A stretch of 64,000 nucleotides of DNA from Cliona cf. orientalis (GCA_963930775.1 OZ005707.1:4774001-4838000), one strand, 5' to 3'; positions 43,707 through 56,700 are shown, numbered from the stretch's first letter. Notes: a model not told the origin generated them from the sequence alone. Numbers and translations are program-made.

Positions 43707-46700
43707 ACACTAAGATAAAAGAATTTCCGTATGAGTAATGTAATGTAATGTAATGTAATATAAATAAATAATTCTTGGGGCCTATGGAACGATATTATGC
43801 AATAATTTTTATATGCAGGTGAAGAATGGAAGAAATAAAGAAAATGATATGTATCAAAACTTTAAATTTCACTTTCATATCTCAGAAAACGCCGTGTTTG
43901 TTGTGTCAGAGCCATGGGGAAAGTCCCTGTTTATACGTACGTGCATAGCGCCAGTACATTATCGATCGCATGCTGTGACGTTCCGCGTACGGTAACGCCC
44001 ACCTAAATTGAAAAATGCAATGAACGAGCTCTGTGGTGGCACCTAGGAGAATGAGGTCAAGTTCGTTGGCGTGGTAGACGTGTTCCGTTGCTCATAGCGG
44101 TGAAAGGAGGAGAGAACGAAGCCTGTGGAAAGGCTTGGAAGCAACATTGGGCAAGAAGAACGGTACCAATGGTCGTCAACTGAAGCGAGTCTCTAGTTTG
44201 TAATGAGAAAAGCCAATGGAAGGTAAGCTAGTTTGATCATAAATCGAGAATGCATGGTATGAATTCTTGTGATGTAGCTAGCTAGACTAGTAATAACGTG
44301 GCTAAGTAGCTATGACAGTTCCTATGAGTGTGATAGGCCTCAAACCCTGGTAGAGGGAGGGCTTGGTGTAGCCTCATACCCTTCAAAAGGAGGAGGAGAA
44401 AGGGCCTGGTACACATTGCATGTGCATGCGCCAAGGGACACTAGAAAAATGTGGGTTAATCGGATACTATTGTATACTGTACGTCATGCAGAACCCGCGA
44501 ATGATCACTATGGTAATGCGACCGGTCACTATAGAGACCCCAGCGCATGCGCGTGCAGTATGTACCAGGCACTTTCTCCTACTTCTCTTGAAGGGTCTGG
44601 GAACGAGGCTAGCTGTATGGAATTCCAAAGCGGACAAAATTTGATGATACACAAAATAATTATCAAACAGACTTACACATAAAACAATTGTCAAACTTGT
44701 CTAGAAGAATTGTCAAGCTCACAGCTACACACAAAATATTGTGCACACTTTGCCTAAAACATTTGTCAGTCCTTGTACAAAACTATTGTCAAAGATTCTG
44801 TAACACATTTGCTATGGTCAAAACCACACAAGTTTGTAATGCGCAAACGTCGTTATGCTCAACCCACGCACCAATTAAGGATGGAATTAATCAGATACGG
44901 AATCCAAGATACGCAATTACGTCATTACGTGCTGCGGGTGTGATCTAAATAAAGCGCATCCTGCAGAGCTAGAGAGCAAGACTCAGTCGAGCTGTCGCAC
45001 GAAGAAGTGAGGCTATAATTACGTGCTATTGGGATGGACGTGGAGTGTGGGTGTGTCTCTTCTTAACAGGTAGCTGTAATGTCAGAGTTTGGCACAAAAT
45101 CACGTGGCTTCGCTAGACTATAGTGTCTGAGCTTGCTTTTAATATTAATATATCCAGACTCCTCCAATAATTCTCTAAATTCAACTTATGCACGAAGATA
45201 CATGTATATATGCATAGTCTTTTGCAGACATTAGGCGGGGATCAAGCTGCTTGGCAAAACTACCTGGATATCGAGATACATCAACACACATCTAGTCTCA
45301 CAATCGCGCAAAGCCACACTGGCTCCGTGACTGATTTTGCGCCGAACTCTGATATTACCGCTACCTATTGAGAAGAGAGACACTCACACTCCATGTCCAT
45401 CTCAATAGCATGTCATTTTAGCCTCATTTCTTCGTGCGACAGCTCGACTGAGTCTCGCTCTCTGCAGGGTGCGCTTTATTTAGATCACACCCGCAGCCCG
45501 TAATGACGTAATTGCGTATCTTGGATTCCATATCCGATTCCAAACCTTAATTGGTGCGTGGGTTGAGCATAACGATTTTGTACGTTTTAGGCAAAGTGTG
45601 CACAATATATTTTGTGTGTAGCTGTTTGATAATTATTTTGGACGAGCTTGACAATTGTTTTATGTGTAAGTCTGTTTGACAATTATTTTGTGTATCATCC
45701 AATTTTGTCTGCTTTGGAATTCCATATAGCTGCAAGTATCACAATGGTACTACAGCAGTGGCGTGCCATCACTTTATCTCCTGGTATTCTATCACTGCAT
45801 ACACAACAGTCAGTCCATTTCCGCCCCCCCTCCATAGCAACCCTTCTATAGCAATTCCAAGACAGTGGTGGACCTCGGTAAGCTATTGATATCAGAGCCT
45901 GATGGGATTTTTCATTGATCGCTGCCCTTGCAATGCTGACATCTTATAACTGATATAAAAGGTTGATGCAACCTGGAGCATCACTTCACATGCACTCGTG
46001 TATAACAATCTATAGCTGCCAAACTGATCCAGTTTATTGACAAACAGCATCATCACCCAGGGGTGTTCCATTGATTCTATTGGCTACAACTTCATCTGGC
46101 TGGATCTATTGTAAGTGGACATGTGAGTGGTGTATGTACATGTATGTGGCATGTATATGGTAGAATAATATTATTGTGCATGTGCATGTGATGTAACATG
46201 TAAACTAATTTTTATGAAAGGTGTACTTCCCCTACACATGGTATACGTACATGTCCATGTATATATTCTTCAGCTTCACAATCTTTTGCTTATCCAGGTG
46301 ACCATGAGGATGTCACACCGCTTTCATCAGACCAATAGGCATGGACACTCCCAACTGGCTGCCTCTTCACTGCTGTAGGAACTCCCTTTTGATTTATGTC
46401 TGTAACTAACTGTCATTCCTACTACTTTCTGAAGCTGGTAAGTATGGGACTAGTATAATACACACACAATGTACCTGTCCACTTAAAGATCGTGCATGTA
46501 GCTTTTATTGTGGAATTCTTTCACAAGTGCGAGGACTACACAAGGGGTCTGACCGAGATCTTCTCGCTCAATCAGTGTATCACAAACAAATGCACACACA
46601 TTGTAGGTACCCAGATGTACGTGTACTCTCAGAGAATAATATGTGCCTTGGTACCCCAACAATGGGCTTTCCCTTCACATGTCAACAAAAGGAAACATGG

Positions 46701-46831
46701 CTCGTAAACAATGTACAATTAAAGCTGATACATCTATATGGCTGTATTACCATTAGGGTAGTGTAAGTACCTGACATTTGAACATGTAATTTATTTAAGT
46801 ACAGCTTGTTACAATTCTTTTATCTTAGTGT
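43707..46831 (+). repeat. Large array unit B (about 2 kb core plus fold-back)
   Basis: Bounded by ACACTAAGATAAAAGAATT and AATTCTTTTATCTTAGTGT. Sixteen bases separate it from unit A. It lacks the P element and the 690-bp insertion but carries its own 1.1-kb fold-back at 44616-45726. A (TGTAA)n run sits near its left end (about 43737-43760), as in unit A (36036-36058). Confidence 0.75.
44616..45726. mobile_element. 1,111-bp fold-back MITE in unit B
   Basis: Opens TATGGAATTCCAAAGCGGAC and closes with its near-perfect complement. The arms extend about 400-490 bp each (through the GGTAGC...TCAGAGTT segments near 45070 and 45350) around a loop of roughly 220 bp. TAGCTG flanks both sides (44610-44615 and 45727-45732). 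Unit A lacks it at about 42575-42590. Confidence 0.75.
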
Positions 46832-48065
46832 GTGGTTAGCTTGTAGAAAAAAAAAAGATTTCTGCAATAAATAATGTTTGGGGGAACTGGGAGCACTTGG
46901 GGAGATAATTTTTATACGGGCACGCAGAATGGATCGAAATACAAGATTTGATGACAGATTTTTTTTATTCACACCTTAGAATTAAAGTTATGGCCCTTTG
47001 AAGTTTCCCCATATGTTTGTATAGGGAAGCCATGCGTTTGCAATGTTTTCCGCCCACGCGCTACGTGAAAAACGGGGAATACCCGTGGTGTGCGTTATTT
47101 AGAAACTTTCTCAAAATTGCAGTGTAGGTTGTTTGCTGGCTCTACTGTGCATCCTAGGTGTATTATGTGGTTTTCTGGATAATTTTTTTCTGCTTAGTGT
47201 TCTGGTCGCCTTGAAATTATACACTAAGTAGTTACACACTAAGTAGAAAAAAAAAGACTTAATCAATTCGTGGAGGAACTGGGAACACATGGGGATGTAA
47301 TTCTTACATGGGCATGCAGAATGGGTCGAAAAACGAGATTTGATATGAGAAAATTTTGATTCACGCCTTAGAATTAAAGTTACAGCCCTTTAAAGTTTAC
47401 CCATATGTTTGTATAGGGAAACCATGTGTTTGCAATGTTTTGAGTCCCGGTGTGCGTTATTTAGAAAATCGCTAGTCCAGTACATGCATAGGCTACCATG
47501 GAGCTGGTATTGCATCCAGAGACTTGCTGAATGGATGAGGAATCAGCCACAACAGTAACTCTCCCGTTTTTGCTGAGAGGTAGGTGGGGTAATACAGCTA
47601 TAGTTTTACATTATGGATGTGTGGGAAAGTACATCTAGTTGAGAAACATAACTATAATTGTTTTGTGCTTTTCCCCTAGCCTTGTGTGTGCTGTGGTGAT
47701 CTTGAGTACTAGTACGAAGTAATGTGTTGCAGGGGCCACAGGTACTGAACCTCTTCCCCTAGACTTGTGTGTGTGCTGTGGTGATCTTGAGTACTAGTAG
47801 GAAGTAACATATTGCAGCGGCCACTGGTACGGTACTGAACCTCAACACTGATCATATACTCTGAGTTTCTAGGCTCTATTAGGAGCATAGACGGCCTTGC
47901 TTCCGATTGTATGGGCATCCAGCTCAACTATGTGGTGGTTTCTGGACAATTTTTTTACAGTAATACACGGGATGACTTTTATATTATACTGTAGCGTGTG
48001 AATATTATATACATGCATGTTTCTAATTATGTGGCACTTTTATCTGCTTAGTGTGCATGGTAGCT

Positions 48066-48134
48066 CCTTAGATGATTTCCAACAAACTCTAACTGCGCTG
48101 CAGGCGCAGTTAGAGCGGGTGGAAATCATCTAAG
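48066..48134. repeat. 70-bp hairpin, second copy
   Basis: Same two-tier hairpin as 35100-35169 with a few changes in the loop (GCGCTGCAGGCGC). It also follows a unit end directly, so it travelled with the larger duplicated block (34.1-35.6 kb versus 47.2-48.4 kb). Confidence 0.7.
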
Positions 48135-49601
48135 ATACTAGGTATTGTTATTATGGTATACCAATGCTAAATCGTACAGGCACTGTACACTGATTAAATT
48201 ATTGTGGGCTAGGGTAGCTGTTTTGAACATGACTTGACTGGTTTTAGTGACATTAGATGTTGTTACCATAGTAATATATACCAAATGTACATCAAATATT
48301 GCAGTGTATGTATCTACATGGTAAACGATCAATATAAAGTAAGCCTAAGTGCATATTAATTTGTGCGAACCTATACAATGCAGGTGCATATACTTATGTG
48401 CCGCAATTTTTTTTTTTTTTTGCTTAGTGTGCACGGTAGCTTGTTATACACTAAGTAGAAAAAAATATAGAAAAATAATTCACAGGGGGTTTGGGAGCAT
48501 CTGGGGCCATAATTTTTACATGGGCACGCAGAATGGGTCTAAACTAGAGATTTGACCTTGGGGAATTTTGATTCACGCCTTAGAATTAAAGTTACAGCCC
48601 TTTTAAGTATCCCCATATGTTTGTATAGGAAGCCACGCAGTTGCAATGTTTTGAGTCCCGGTGTGCGTTATTTAGAAAATCGCTAGGCCAGTACATGCAT
48701 AGGCTACCATGCAGCTGATACTGTATCCAGAGGCTTGCTGAATGGATGAAGAATCAGCCACAACAGTAGCTCTCCCATTTTTACTGAGAGGTAGGTGGCA
48801 TAATACAGCTATAGTTTTACATTATGTATGCATGGATGTGTGGGAAAGTACTTGGAGTTGAGAAACATAACTAAAGTTGTTTTGTGCTTTTCCCCTAGCC
48901 TTGTGTGTGTGCATGTAACGTGTTGCAGGGGCCACTGGTACTGAACCTCAATTATGGCATTCCACCAGTACTTTGTGGTGTTTTATTTTTTTTCTGCTTA
49001 GTGTATCGGCTTGCTTGTTATACACTAAGTAGAAAAAAATATAGAAAAATAATTCACAGGGGGGTTGAGAGCACTTGGGGAGATAATTTTTATATGGGCA
49101 CACAGAATGGGTTGAAATTAGAAATTTGACCTTGGGAAATTTTGATTCACGCCTTAGAAATAAAGTTATGGCCCTTTGAAGTTATCCCATATGTTTGTAT
49201 AGGAAGCCATGCGTTTGCAATGTTTTGAGTCCTGGTGTGCGTTATTTAGAAAATCGCTAGGCCAGTACATGTATAGGCTACCATGGCAGCTGGTAGCATA
49301 TGCAGAGGCTTGCTGAATGGATGAAGAATCAACCACAACAGTAGAGATCTCTTTTTTACTGAGAGGTAGGTGGTATAATACAGCTGTACTGAGTTTTACA
49401 TTGTGCATGTATGAATGTGTGGGAAAGCTGAGAAACTTAGTATAACTAAAATTATCATAAGTTTGTCCTTTTCCCCTAGCCTTGTGTGTGTGCTGTGGTG
49501 ATCTTAGTACTAATAGGAAGTAATGTACGTGTTGCTGGGGCCACTGCTGCTGAACCTCAATTATGAATAATGCTGATCATGATCATATACTCTGGGCTCT
49601 A

Positions 49602-49911
49602 TTTGTCTCATGCCCAGCCCCCTTTCACGCATGCGGAGAGAAGGGGTCTGGCCAAACGTATATAGGGCCCGTGTCGCCCGTGCAACATACAGTGCGCGCC
49701 AATCAGACGCACGGATCAAATCACATGATTGCACGGGCATGAACAGAATGCGCATTAATGATCATTGTGCGCTTGCGCATTCGTATGAAACAACCATCGG
49801 TATCCAAAGGAATGTTAATTTATTATTCACGCACACCCGATACGGGCCCTATACACGTTTGGCCAGATCCCTTCTCTGCGCATGCGTGAAAGGGGGCTGG
49901 ATGCGAGACTA
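49602..49911. mobile_element. 310-bp MITE with 8-bp target duplication
   Basis: Inverted ends of about 80 bp share CCAGCCCCCTTTCACGCATG, CTGGCCAAACG and TAGGGCCCG. GGGCTCTA occurs at 49594-49601 and 49912-49919. Paralogous units near 34900 and 47870 carry the uninterrupted (A)GGCTCTATTA site. The 8-bp duplication suggests hAT. Confidence 0.8.
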
Positions 49912-50796
49912 GGGCTCTACTAGTTTTCTTCTATTTTATTCCACTAGTACTTTGTGGTGTTTTGTGGACAATTATTTTTTTCTGCTTAGTGTGCACGGTA
50001 GCTTGTTACACACTAAAAAAAAAGAATTTATATAATTAATTAATGTTTGGGGGGTTGGGGAGTACTTGGGGAGATAATTTTTACATGGGCACGCAGAATG
50101 GGTCAAAACTAGAGATTTGACCTTGGGGAATTTTGATTCACGCCTTAGAATCAAAGTTACGGCCCTTTGAAGTTTCCCCATATGTTTGTACAGGGAAGCC
50201 ATGCGTTTGCAATGTTTCCGCCCACGCGCTACGTGAGGGGCGGGGCCACGCGCGCACATAAACGTGACGACCTTTACCAACTTTTTGACAAAATTGAAAT
50301 TTAGCCTGCCTGCTTGCATTGTATGGTTCCACTATGCACCCAGCTCGATTTTATGGTGGTTTCTGGACAATTTTTTTTTTTCTGCTTAGTGTTCAGGTCG
50401 CCTTGAAAAAAAAAAAGAATTTATATAATTAATTAATGTTTGGGGGGTTTGGGAGCACTTGGGGAGATAATTTTTACATGGGCACGCAGAATGGGTCGAA
50501 ACTAGAGATTTGACCTTGGGGAATTTTGATTCACACCTTAGAATTAAAGTTACGGCCCTTTGAAGTTTTCCCATATGTTTGTATAGGAAGCCATGCAGTT
50601 GCAATGTTTTCCACCCACGCGCACATAAACGTGACGACCTTTACCAACTATCGACAAAATTGAAGTATAGGCTGCCTGCTTACATTGTATGGTTCTACTA
50701 TGCATCCAGCTCAATTATATGGTAGTTTTCGGACAATTTTTTTTCTGCTTAGTGTATAGGCTTACTTGAAAAAAAAAAAAAGAAAAAAAAAAAAAA

Positions 50797-50886
50797 GCGA
50801 TCAAGGTCCAAAAATGGCCCCGATCAAATTTTGATCCCGGTCGCGGGTGTCAGTACAGCAGGTATATATGTGACCACCCCTTGATG
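50797..50886 (-). repeat. Repeat with GATCCCGGTCGCGGGTGTCA core (right of array)
   Basis: Inverted copy of 32213-32290, directly after the A-rich end of the last array unit. It is followed by short GATCAACT repeats at about 50905-51005. Confidence 0.65.
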
Positions 50887-51009
50887 GACGAGTTTTGTCA
50901 TGGAGTTAGTGGGGTCCCACGAGATCAACTCTCATCATGAAATTAACTCCCAAAGATCAACTTCCCACGAGATCAACTCCTCAACTTCCCATTAGATCAA
51001 CTGTGCTTT

Positions 51010-51393
51010 AATAGGGTATTGTTCGAACTCAGTGACATCTGTTTCTTTGTGAGATCATTTAAACTCTGTGAGTCACCCGACCAATCCTTCAATATCCTCA
51101 ACCACGTCTCCTTCAGCCAGAATAACACCAGGTCTGGTACCTTCAACAAACTAGTCCAGCCGCCTATCAAGCTCAATAGGGATAAACAATTTTATTTCAA
51201 CAGACTTCCTCATCTCTGGAATTCACTACCACCTATTGATCTGAACTTATCTTTCACAACAATCAGAAAGCAACTAATAGACATTTTTTGGAAATCCTTC
51301 CTCGCCAAATTTAATTCTGATAATAGCTGCTCCTATTACTTTGTATGTCCTTGCCCGAGGTGTTTCTCCCAGCCAAAGTCTTCCTTCATCTGA
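51010..51393 (+). mobile_element. LINE 3' fragment: C-terminus of a CR1/L2-like ORF2
   Basis: The frame FELSDICFFVRSFKLC, then YFNRLPHLWNSLPPIDLNLS and a stop matches the conserved end of non-LTR reverse transcriptase ORFs ('ELSD..F...', 'R.Y.FNR.P.LWNSLP'). It is a different LINE from the one at 32410. 5'-truncated, not functional. Confidence 0.75.
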
Positions 51394-53740
51394 TGTATAT
51401 ACACAACTAACAATCACCAAACTAATTTTTATCATTGTACTTATTATATTATTATTCTGTACGTGTCAGGCTGTTACAACCCTGTAACAGACCCTCAGCT
51501 ATGGAAGCTGTAAAGCATTATGGGTACAAGGGTGCAAACTTGAGTTATTTCCTGTCACTGCTCAAGTGGTGTCAAAGGGAATAAGGTTGTAGCTGTCAAG
51601 TTAGAGGCTATAAAAATGGGAGAATTTCTTGGATGCCTTACCCGTGTTCGTTCGTATACGTAGCCGATTACAGAAATTAGATCATAGCTACCTAGACTCT
51701 TAGACAGATTCTGACTACATGGCCTTGTTGCTATAGAAACTTTTCTTATATACTAATGCCTTACCTTTGCATATTTTCTGGCTGTCTACTCGAGCTGGAT
51801 GTGAGCGAACACGTGGATGATGTATCACTACATACATACATACATACATACATACATACATACATAAGTACAGCGATTTTTTGTGGTACTGATTAGTGTG
51901 GGGCTCACTCAGGCTCGCCCCAATTATAGCTAGTCATAGGTGGCTGCAGGCCAGGGCATACCAGGGCTAAGCCTGGGTAGAGATTGGGGCATGCTTATTA
52001 AATATGGCCTAAAAAGTCAAAATAAGCAGTAAAAATGTAGGCTATTGTATTAATGACTTGCCATGCCCAGGTTCCTTTTGTGCTTACAGCTGCCAGTGTA
52101 GCTAGTGCAATGCATGACATTACATTTCAAATGCTATATGGGGACTAGTCTCGTCCCCCAAACCAAGAGTAGCTATACCAAGGTATAAGAGGAGTGCCCA
52201 TTGCTGTGTGCAAACACCCTTTGCCAAGTACAGTGTTACACGCAAACTTACCACAAAAACATCTGGCATATAGCTATATTATAGCTACTGAGCTTTGCAG
52301 GTCAGTCATCTGGAAAAGTTAGGGAATGGCACCTGTCTCTATCACTATATAAACTGAAATTAGCCTTTGTGACTTATAGTATAACTGAATTAAGCACTTG
52401 AGAGCCACTGCCAATTTACATGTACTGGACAACTGACTTACAAAGCATAGTAGCTAACCACGTACGTTTTAAAAGTGGTCAAAATACTATAGAATCAAGT
52501 GTGCAGAAAAGTTGCTTTCACTGATCCTATGGGCTATTGATATGCGGCTATGGTCCAGATCGCTAGTTGGTTCAATTAGCTACTAGCCAGGATCCTAGAC
52601 TCTTGAGGTCAACATTTAACTTAACTGTTTGCAGACCAAATATAGCTGCATGGACATCATTATGATAGTGAATTAGGCTCATATGGTAGGCCCCTGAGTT
52701 GCACTGCTCTGTGGATAGCTACCTACCATGCACACAGTGCCTGTGATTACAGTCTCCATGGTATAGCTATTAAAAACTGTTTTGGTAGCTATTCAGCTTA
52801 TTCTGAGCTAGCCTTCTCTGGTCAACCCATGATCATCATATATTTAAACTAGGCATAGCTATATTATTACTTTCTACTCTGTGGCTGTAATCATTACTAC
52901 TTCAATGTAGCTACTTCAATCCTGTGAAGTTAGCTAATCAGCAAACTTGCTGTAGCTAGGCTAGCAAAACAACCAGGTATATAAGTTGTAGTCACTAGGC
53001 AAAACCACCAAGCTACCAGGGTGCGTGGAAGGATGGATCTATGGTGGAAGGTAGAGGTCCCGAGCAAATTTAATGTCGCCAGATCAAACTGGAGAACAAA
53101 GCGTTTTCAGCGAAACCCACACAATGCTGCATTGCATGCGTATGAAACGCCATAAAGAATCTTACAACACTGAGTTTGAGGCTCGCAAACGAGGTATGTA
53201 GCAGTTAGCGAGTTAACAGACAGAACAGACACATGTACACACAGAACGACTACAAAACGTTATTATTATTGAAATTTGCACAATAGCTACCACACTGAAG
53301 ATGGGGAATTGTTCTTGAATAATTTGATTAAAGCATCAATCCTCGTCATCTCATGTCTTGCTTATAGCTATATTATATATACTGCACTGTCTTAAAATTA
53401 GTTACATCTGGTTATAAAGTAGCTACCAAATACTATTGAAGAAAGTAGAAGCAGCTGATCATAAATTCCATCATTGGTAGTAGATTTCACTAGCTATAGC
53501 ATCAATGTCCTCTGACTTTTAGCTCAGTTTCACCTGGTCTATGAATAAGGTTGTATAAACAACAATTGTTACATGTGACCTTTGTGGTTGCATGGAAGTA
53601 GTATTCACAGTTCCACAAAGGTCATAGTGCACACCAATAACTGTGCTAAGGTGAAGCTTAGCCTAGTATTTGCAGTCTTGCTCTAATTTGTGATGAATTG
53701 AGAAAAGATTGATTGTATCACATCTCACTGCTTCGTATAA
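51394..53740. other. Intergenic; (CATA)n at 51831-51866; repeat copy at 53030-53220
   Basis: A tetranucleotide run CATACATACATA lies at 51831-51866. The block 53030-53220 is the second copy of the dispersed repeat at 10640-10815. No gene was recognised. The last 200 bp are presumably the promoter and 5' UTR of copy 2. Confidence 0.5.
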
Positions 53741-56700
53741 ATGAAGTTACTTTTCTTCCTTCTCCTAAGCCTTGGGGAGATCCTCCCAATCTCATCTGAT
53801 CAAGGAGTGACCTTCTGTGTCAGGCCAAACTCAACCGCCACATGTAGCACCGAGGATCACTGTCAACACTGTGAATCTCTACAGTATTACTTTGATAATG
53901 TGGATACAACCATCAACCAGGAAAAGAATGTCGCTATGATCTTTATGGATGGTAGTCACACAGTTAACTTCAGTAGTACGGTTGTTTTTTCAGCACAAAC
54001 TGTAAATATAACTGTGAAAAGCCTAAGTACAACAGTGACACTAATGAGTGTCTGCTGGAAAGATATTTGCAAAGGTGGAGATCTAATATTCAATAGCACA
54101 TACTTCAGCATGAAGAGTTTCAACATGACTGTCCTAGTAAATGAAGACCGGAGATATGTTCAACAGATGGACTCCTATACAATAACGATTACTGCGATGA
54201 AGGTTACACTACAAGAATGCACATTTCGATCTCGTTTTCCTGATACCCCTCAGGTGTCAATCACTATTGGATATGCAACAGACGTACTGCTAAAAGATTG
54301 CGTTTTCTATGATCTTGATATTCTAAGCATTAATGAAGATACAATGTCAAATGAGCACACACTTGAAAGCAGCAATCTAAATGTAACGCTAGAATCCTGT
54401 GCATTCAATCGTTCTAGATCTGACACTGCAGTACTCACATTGATTTTGATCATGGATGCAATGTATGCAGTGCTAAAAGGCTGTACATTTGCATATGCCA
54501 ACACCAGAATTTTTTATGCAGACAACACAATGATGGAAGGCTGCACGCTTACAAGATCCCCACTAATCATTACAGACGCAGAGTATGCCATACTAGAGGA
54601 CTGCACATTTGAAGATACTTATCCTCATAAAATTCTCATTGCTGAATCTAGAACAGTCATTCTTAGCAAATTGAGAATTTTTGGACAGGAGGATAACTGG
54701 GAGCTTACTGATGATACAAATATCCTATTAAAAGATTGCCAAGTTCAGTCCACAACTGTCAGCATCGCTAGGTGCAACACTACTATAGCAGGGGAATCCG
54801 TGTTCACTACCACTGCCATACTGGGCCAATTCAGCTCCATTACAATATCGGGTAACACCACAATCAAGAATTACCACAATTTCAACGGAGCCATGTTGTT
54901 AGATTCGTCTAATTTAACTATAGCAGCTGGAGCAGAAATGACCTTCTTTAACAATTCTGCACTGAACAGTGGAGGCGCACTCTTGATTATGTTGTCTTAT
55001 TTCTACATGGAAGCAGGGGCAAGCGTAAAGTTCATCAATAATTCAGCTAATGACAAAGGAGGAGCAATCTATGTCAAGCCAGGTGTGGGTTCGTTTGTGT
55101 CTGAAATTTCTATCGATATCAATTCCAAGTGCTTGTTTCAGCTCAGTGGTGAAACTCGCGTATTATTTGCCAATAATTCAGCTATAAATGGAGCTGGAGA
55201 TGATGTATACGGAGCTACACTGGAAAACTGCCAGTTTCATCACACTGGTTCAGTAGTAATTGACAGATCTGGTCCACCAAGCCTTTCCTCAGTCTCCTCT
55301 GACCCACAGCGTGTCTGTCTATGTGACAACCACGGTGTACCACAATGCGATGCAGTTAACAACATTCGAAGAGTGCATCCTGGAGAGAGTTTTATAGTCT
55401 CGGCTGTTACAGTGGGTTGGGATTATCCAAATACTACCACAGGTGTAATCCACACTGGTATTCTTCGCACAGGTGGTTCTATAATCCCAACACTTGATTC
55501 CACATCTCAAAGAGGTCATGTGATCAGCAGTAGTAAGCAGTGCACTAGTATCACTTTCACTCTTTATTCAAAGCCTTCACCAGAAAATGTAACGATGTAT
55601 ATTACTACGTCATATATGGACACTCGTACTGCAGAAAATTTTGTACAAAAGGAGTGTAATTACCCTAGAAATATAAATAAAGCTTATTGCGAGTATAAAG
55701 ATCACCTCACACCTATCTTTTTCAATATTACACTTCTTGAATGTCCAGCAGGGTTTAAGCTATTACCCTATGACCAGAGCTGTGACTGCTACCTGCATAA
55801 CATATTGTTTGACAGCTGTAGCATTAAGAATGGAGCTGGATACTTCCTATGGACCAAAACAATATGGGTAAGCATAGAAAAGAATGGATTATTGCTCTAT
55901 AACACACACTGCCCGTTTGACTATTGCAACATAACTGGTAAAGATATTAACTTGCGGGACGACTCTGACTCCCAGTGTGCCTTCAACCGAGCTGGTAGAC
56001 TATGTGGTGGCTGCAAGGCCAACTACAGCCTGGCTATTGGATCTTCCCACTGCATTCACTGCCACAACAATAACAACCTGGCACTACTCATTTTCTTTGC
56101 AGCTGCAGGATTCCTGCTGGTGTTCTTCATCAGTGCCTTCAACCTCACTGTCACTCAGGGAATGATCAATGGACTCATCTTCTATGCCAACATTGTATGG
56201 ACCTATCAAAGCATCTTCTTTCCTCAAGAATTGATATCAAACCCTGTGCTCACTTTCCTGAAGACATTCATAGCCTGGATCAACCTTGACTTTGGAATTG
56301 AGACCTGCTTTGTGGATGGACTTAATGCTCTTTGGAAGGCAGGACTGCAGTTTGTCTTCCCTATCTACATATGGGTCATCACTGGACTGATCATTATGGC
56401 TGCAAAATACTCAACTAGACTCACAAATCTCCTTGGCAACAGAGGTGTTCCAGTCTTAGGAACCCTCTTCCTTCTCTCGTATATTAAGCTGCTGCAAACT
56501 TCCTTTTCCATAATGGAGTTTTCTATTCTTACTTGGGAAGACAACTCAACAGTTTTGGTGTGGTCAATAGATGGAAACATTAACTACACTGATCTTTATC
56601 ACATTCTTCTGTTAATAGCTGGACTAGCCTCACTGCTGTTCTTCTTATTGCCCTATACGATACTACTATTCCTAATACAGTGTTTTCGAAAGATTTCACA

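Larger units (their letters stand above)
32892..50755. repeat. 18-kb array of ACACTAAG-bounded units
   Basis: At least a dozen units run head to tail, each opening (T)ACACTAAG(T/A)AGAAAA and closing TTTTCTGCTTAGTGT. Closing motifs are at about 33281, 33681, 34077, 35081, 35600, 35964, 43683, 46824, 47193, 48047, 48423, 48997, 49985, 50385 and 50748. Between one unit's CTTAGTGT and the next unit's start lies a short spacer of related form ending CTTG (for example GCACGGTAGCTTG, TCAGGTCGCCTTG, GTGGTCTCCTTG). Most small units are about 380 bp and share GGGCACGCAGAATGGGTCGA and CCCATATGTTTGTATAGG. Longer versions carry a GAGTCCCGGTGTGCGTTATT module. Two larger units of about 2 kb sit in the middle. 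The small ORFs in these units are repeat translations, not genes. Confidence 0.85.

Noticed and set aside
41064-43995. ORF of about 60 codons (QVKNGRNKEN...) present in both large units
   Set aside because: Only two recent copies, with missense changes, no start context or domain. Conservation is explained by the duplication.
32892-50755. CRISPR-like appearance: repeated motif with short variable spacers
   Set aside because: The repeats are inverted element ends, units are hundreds of bases long, and the sequence is from an animal nuclear genome; no cas-like gene.
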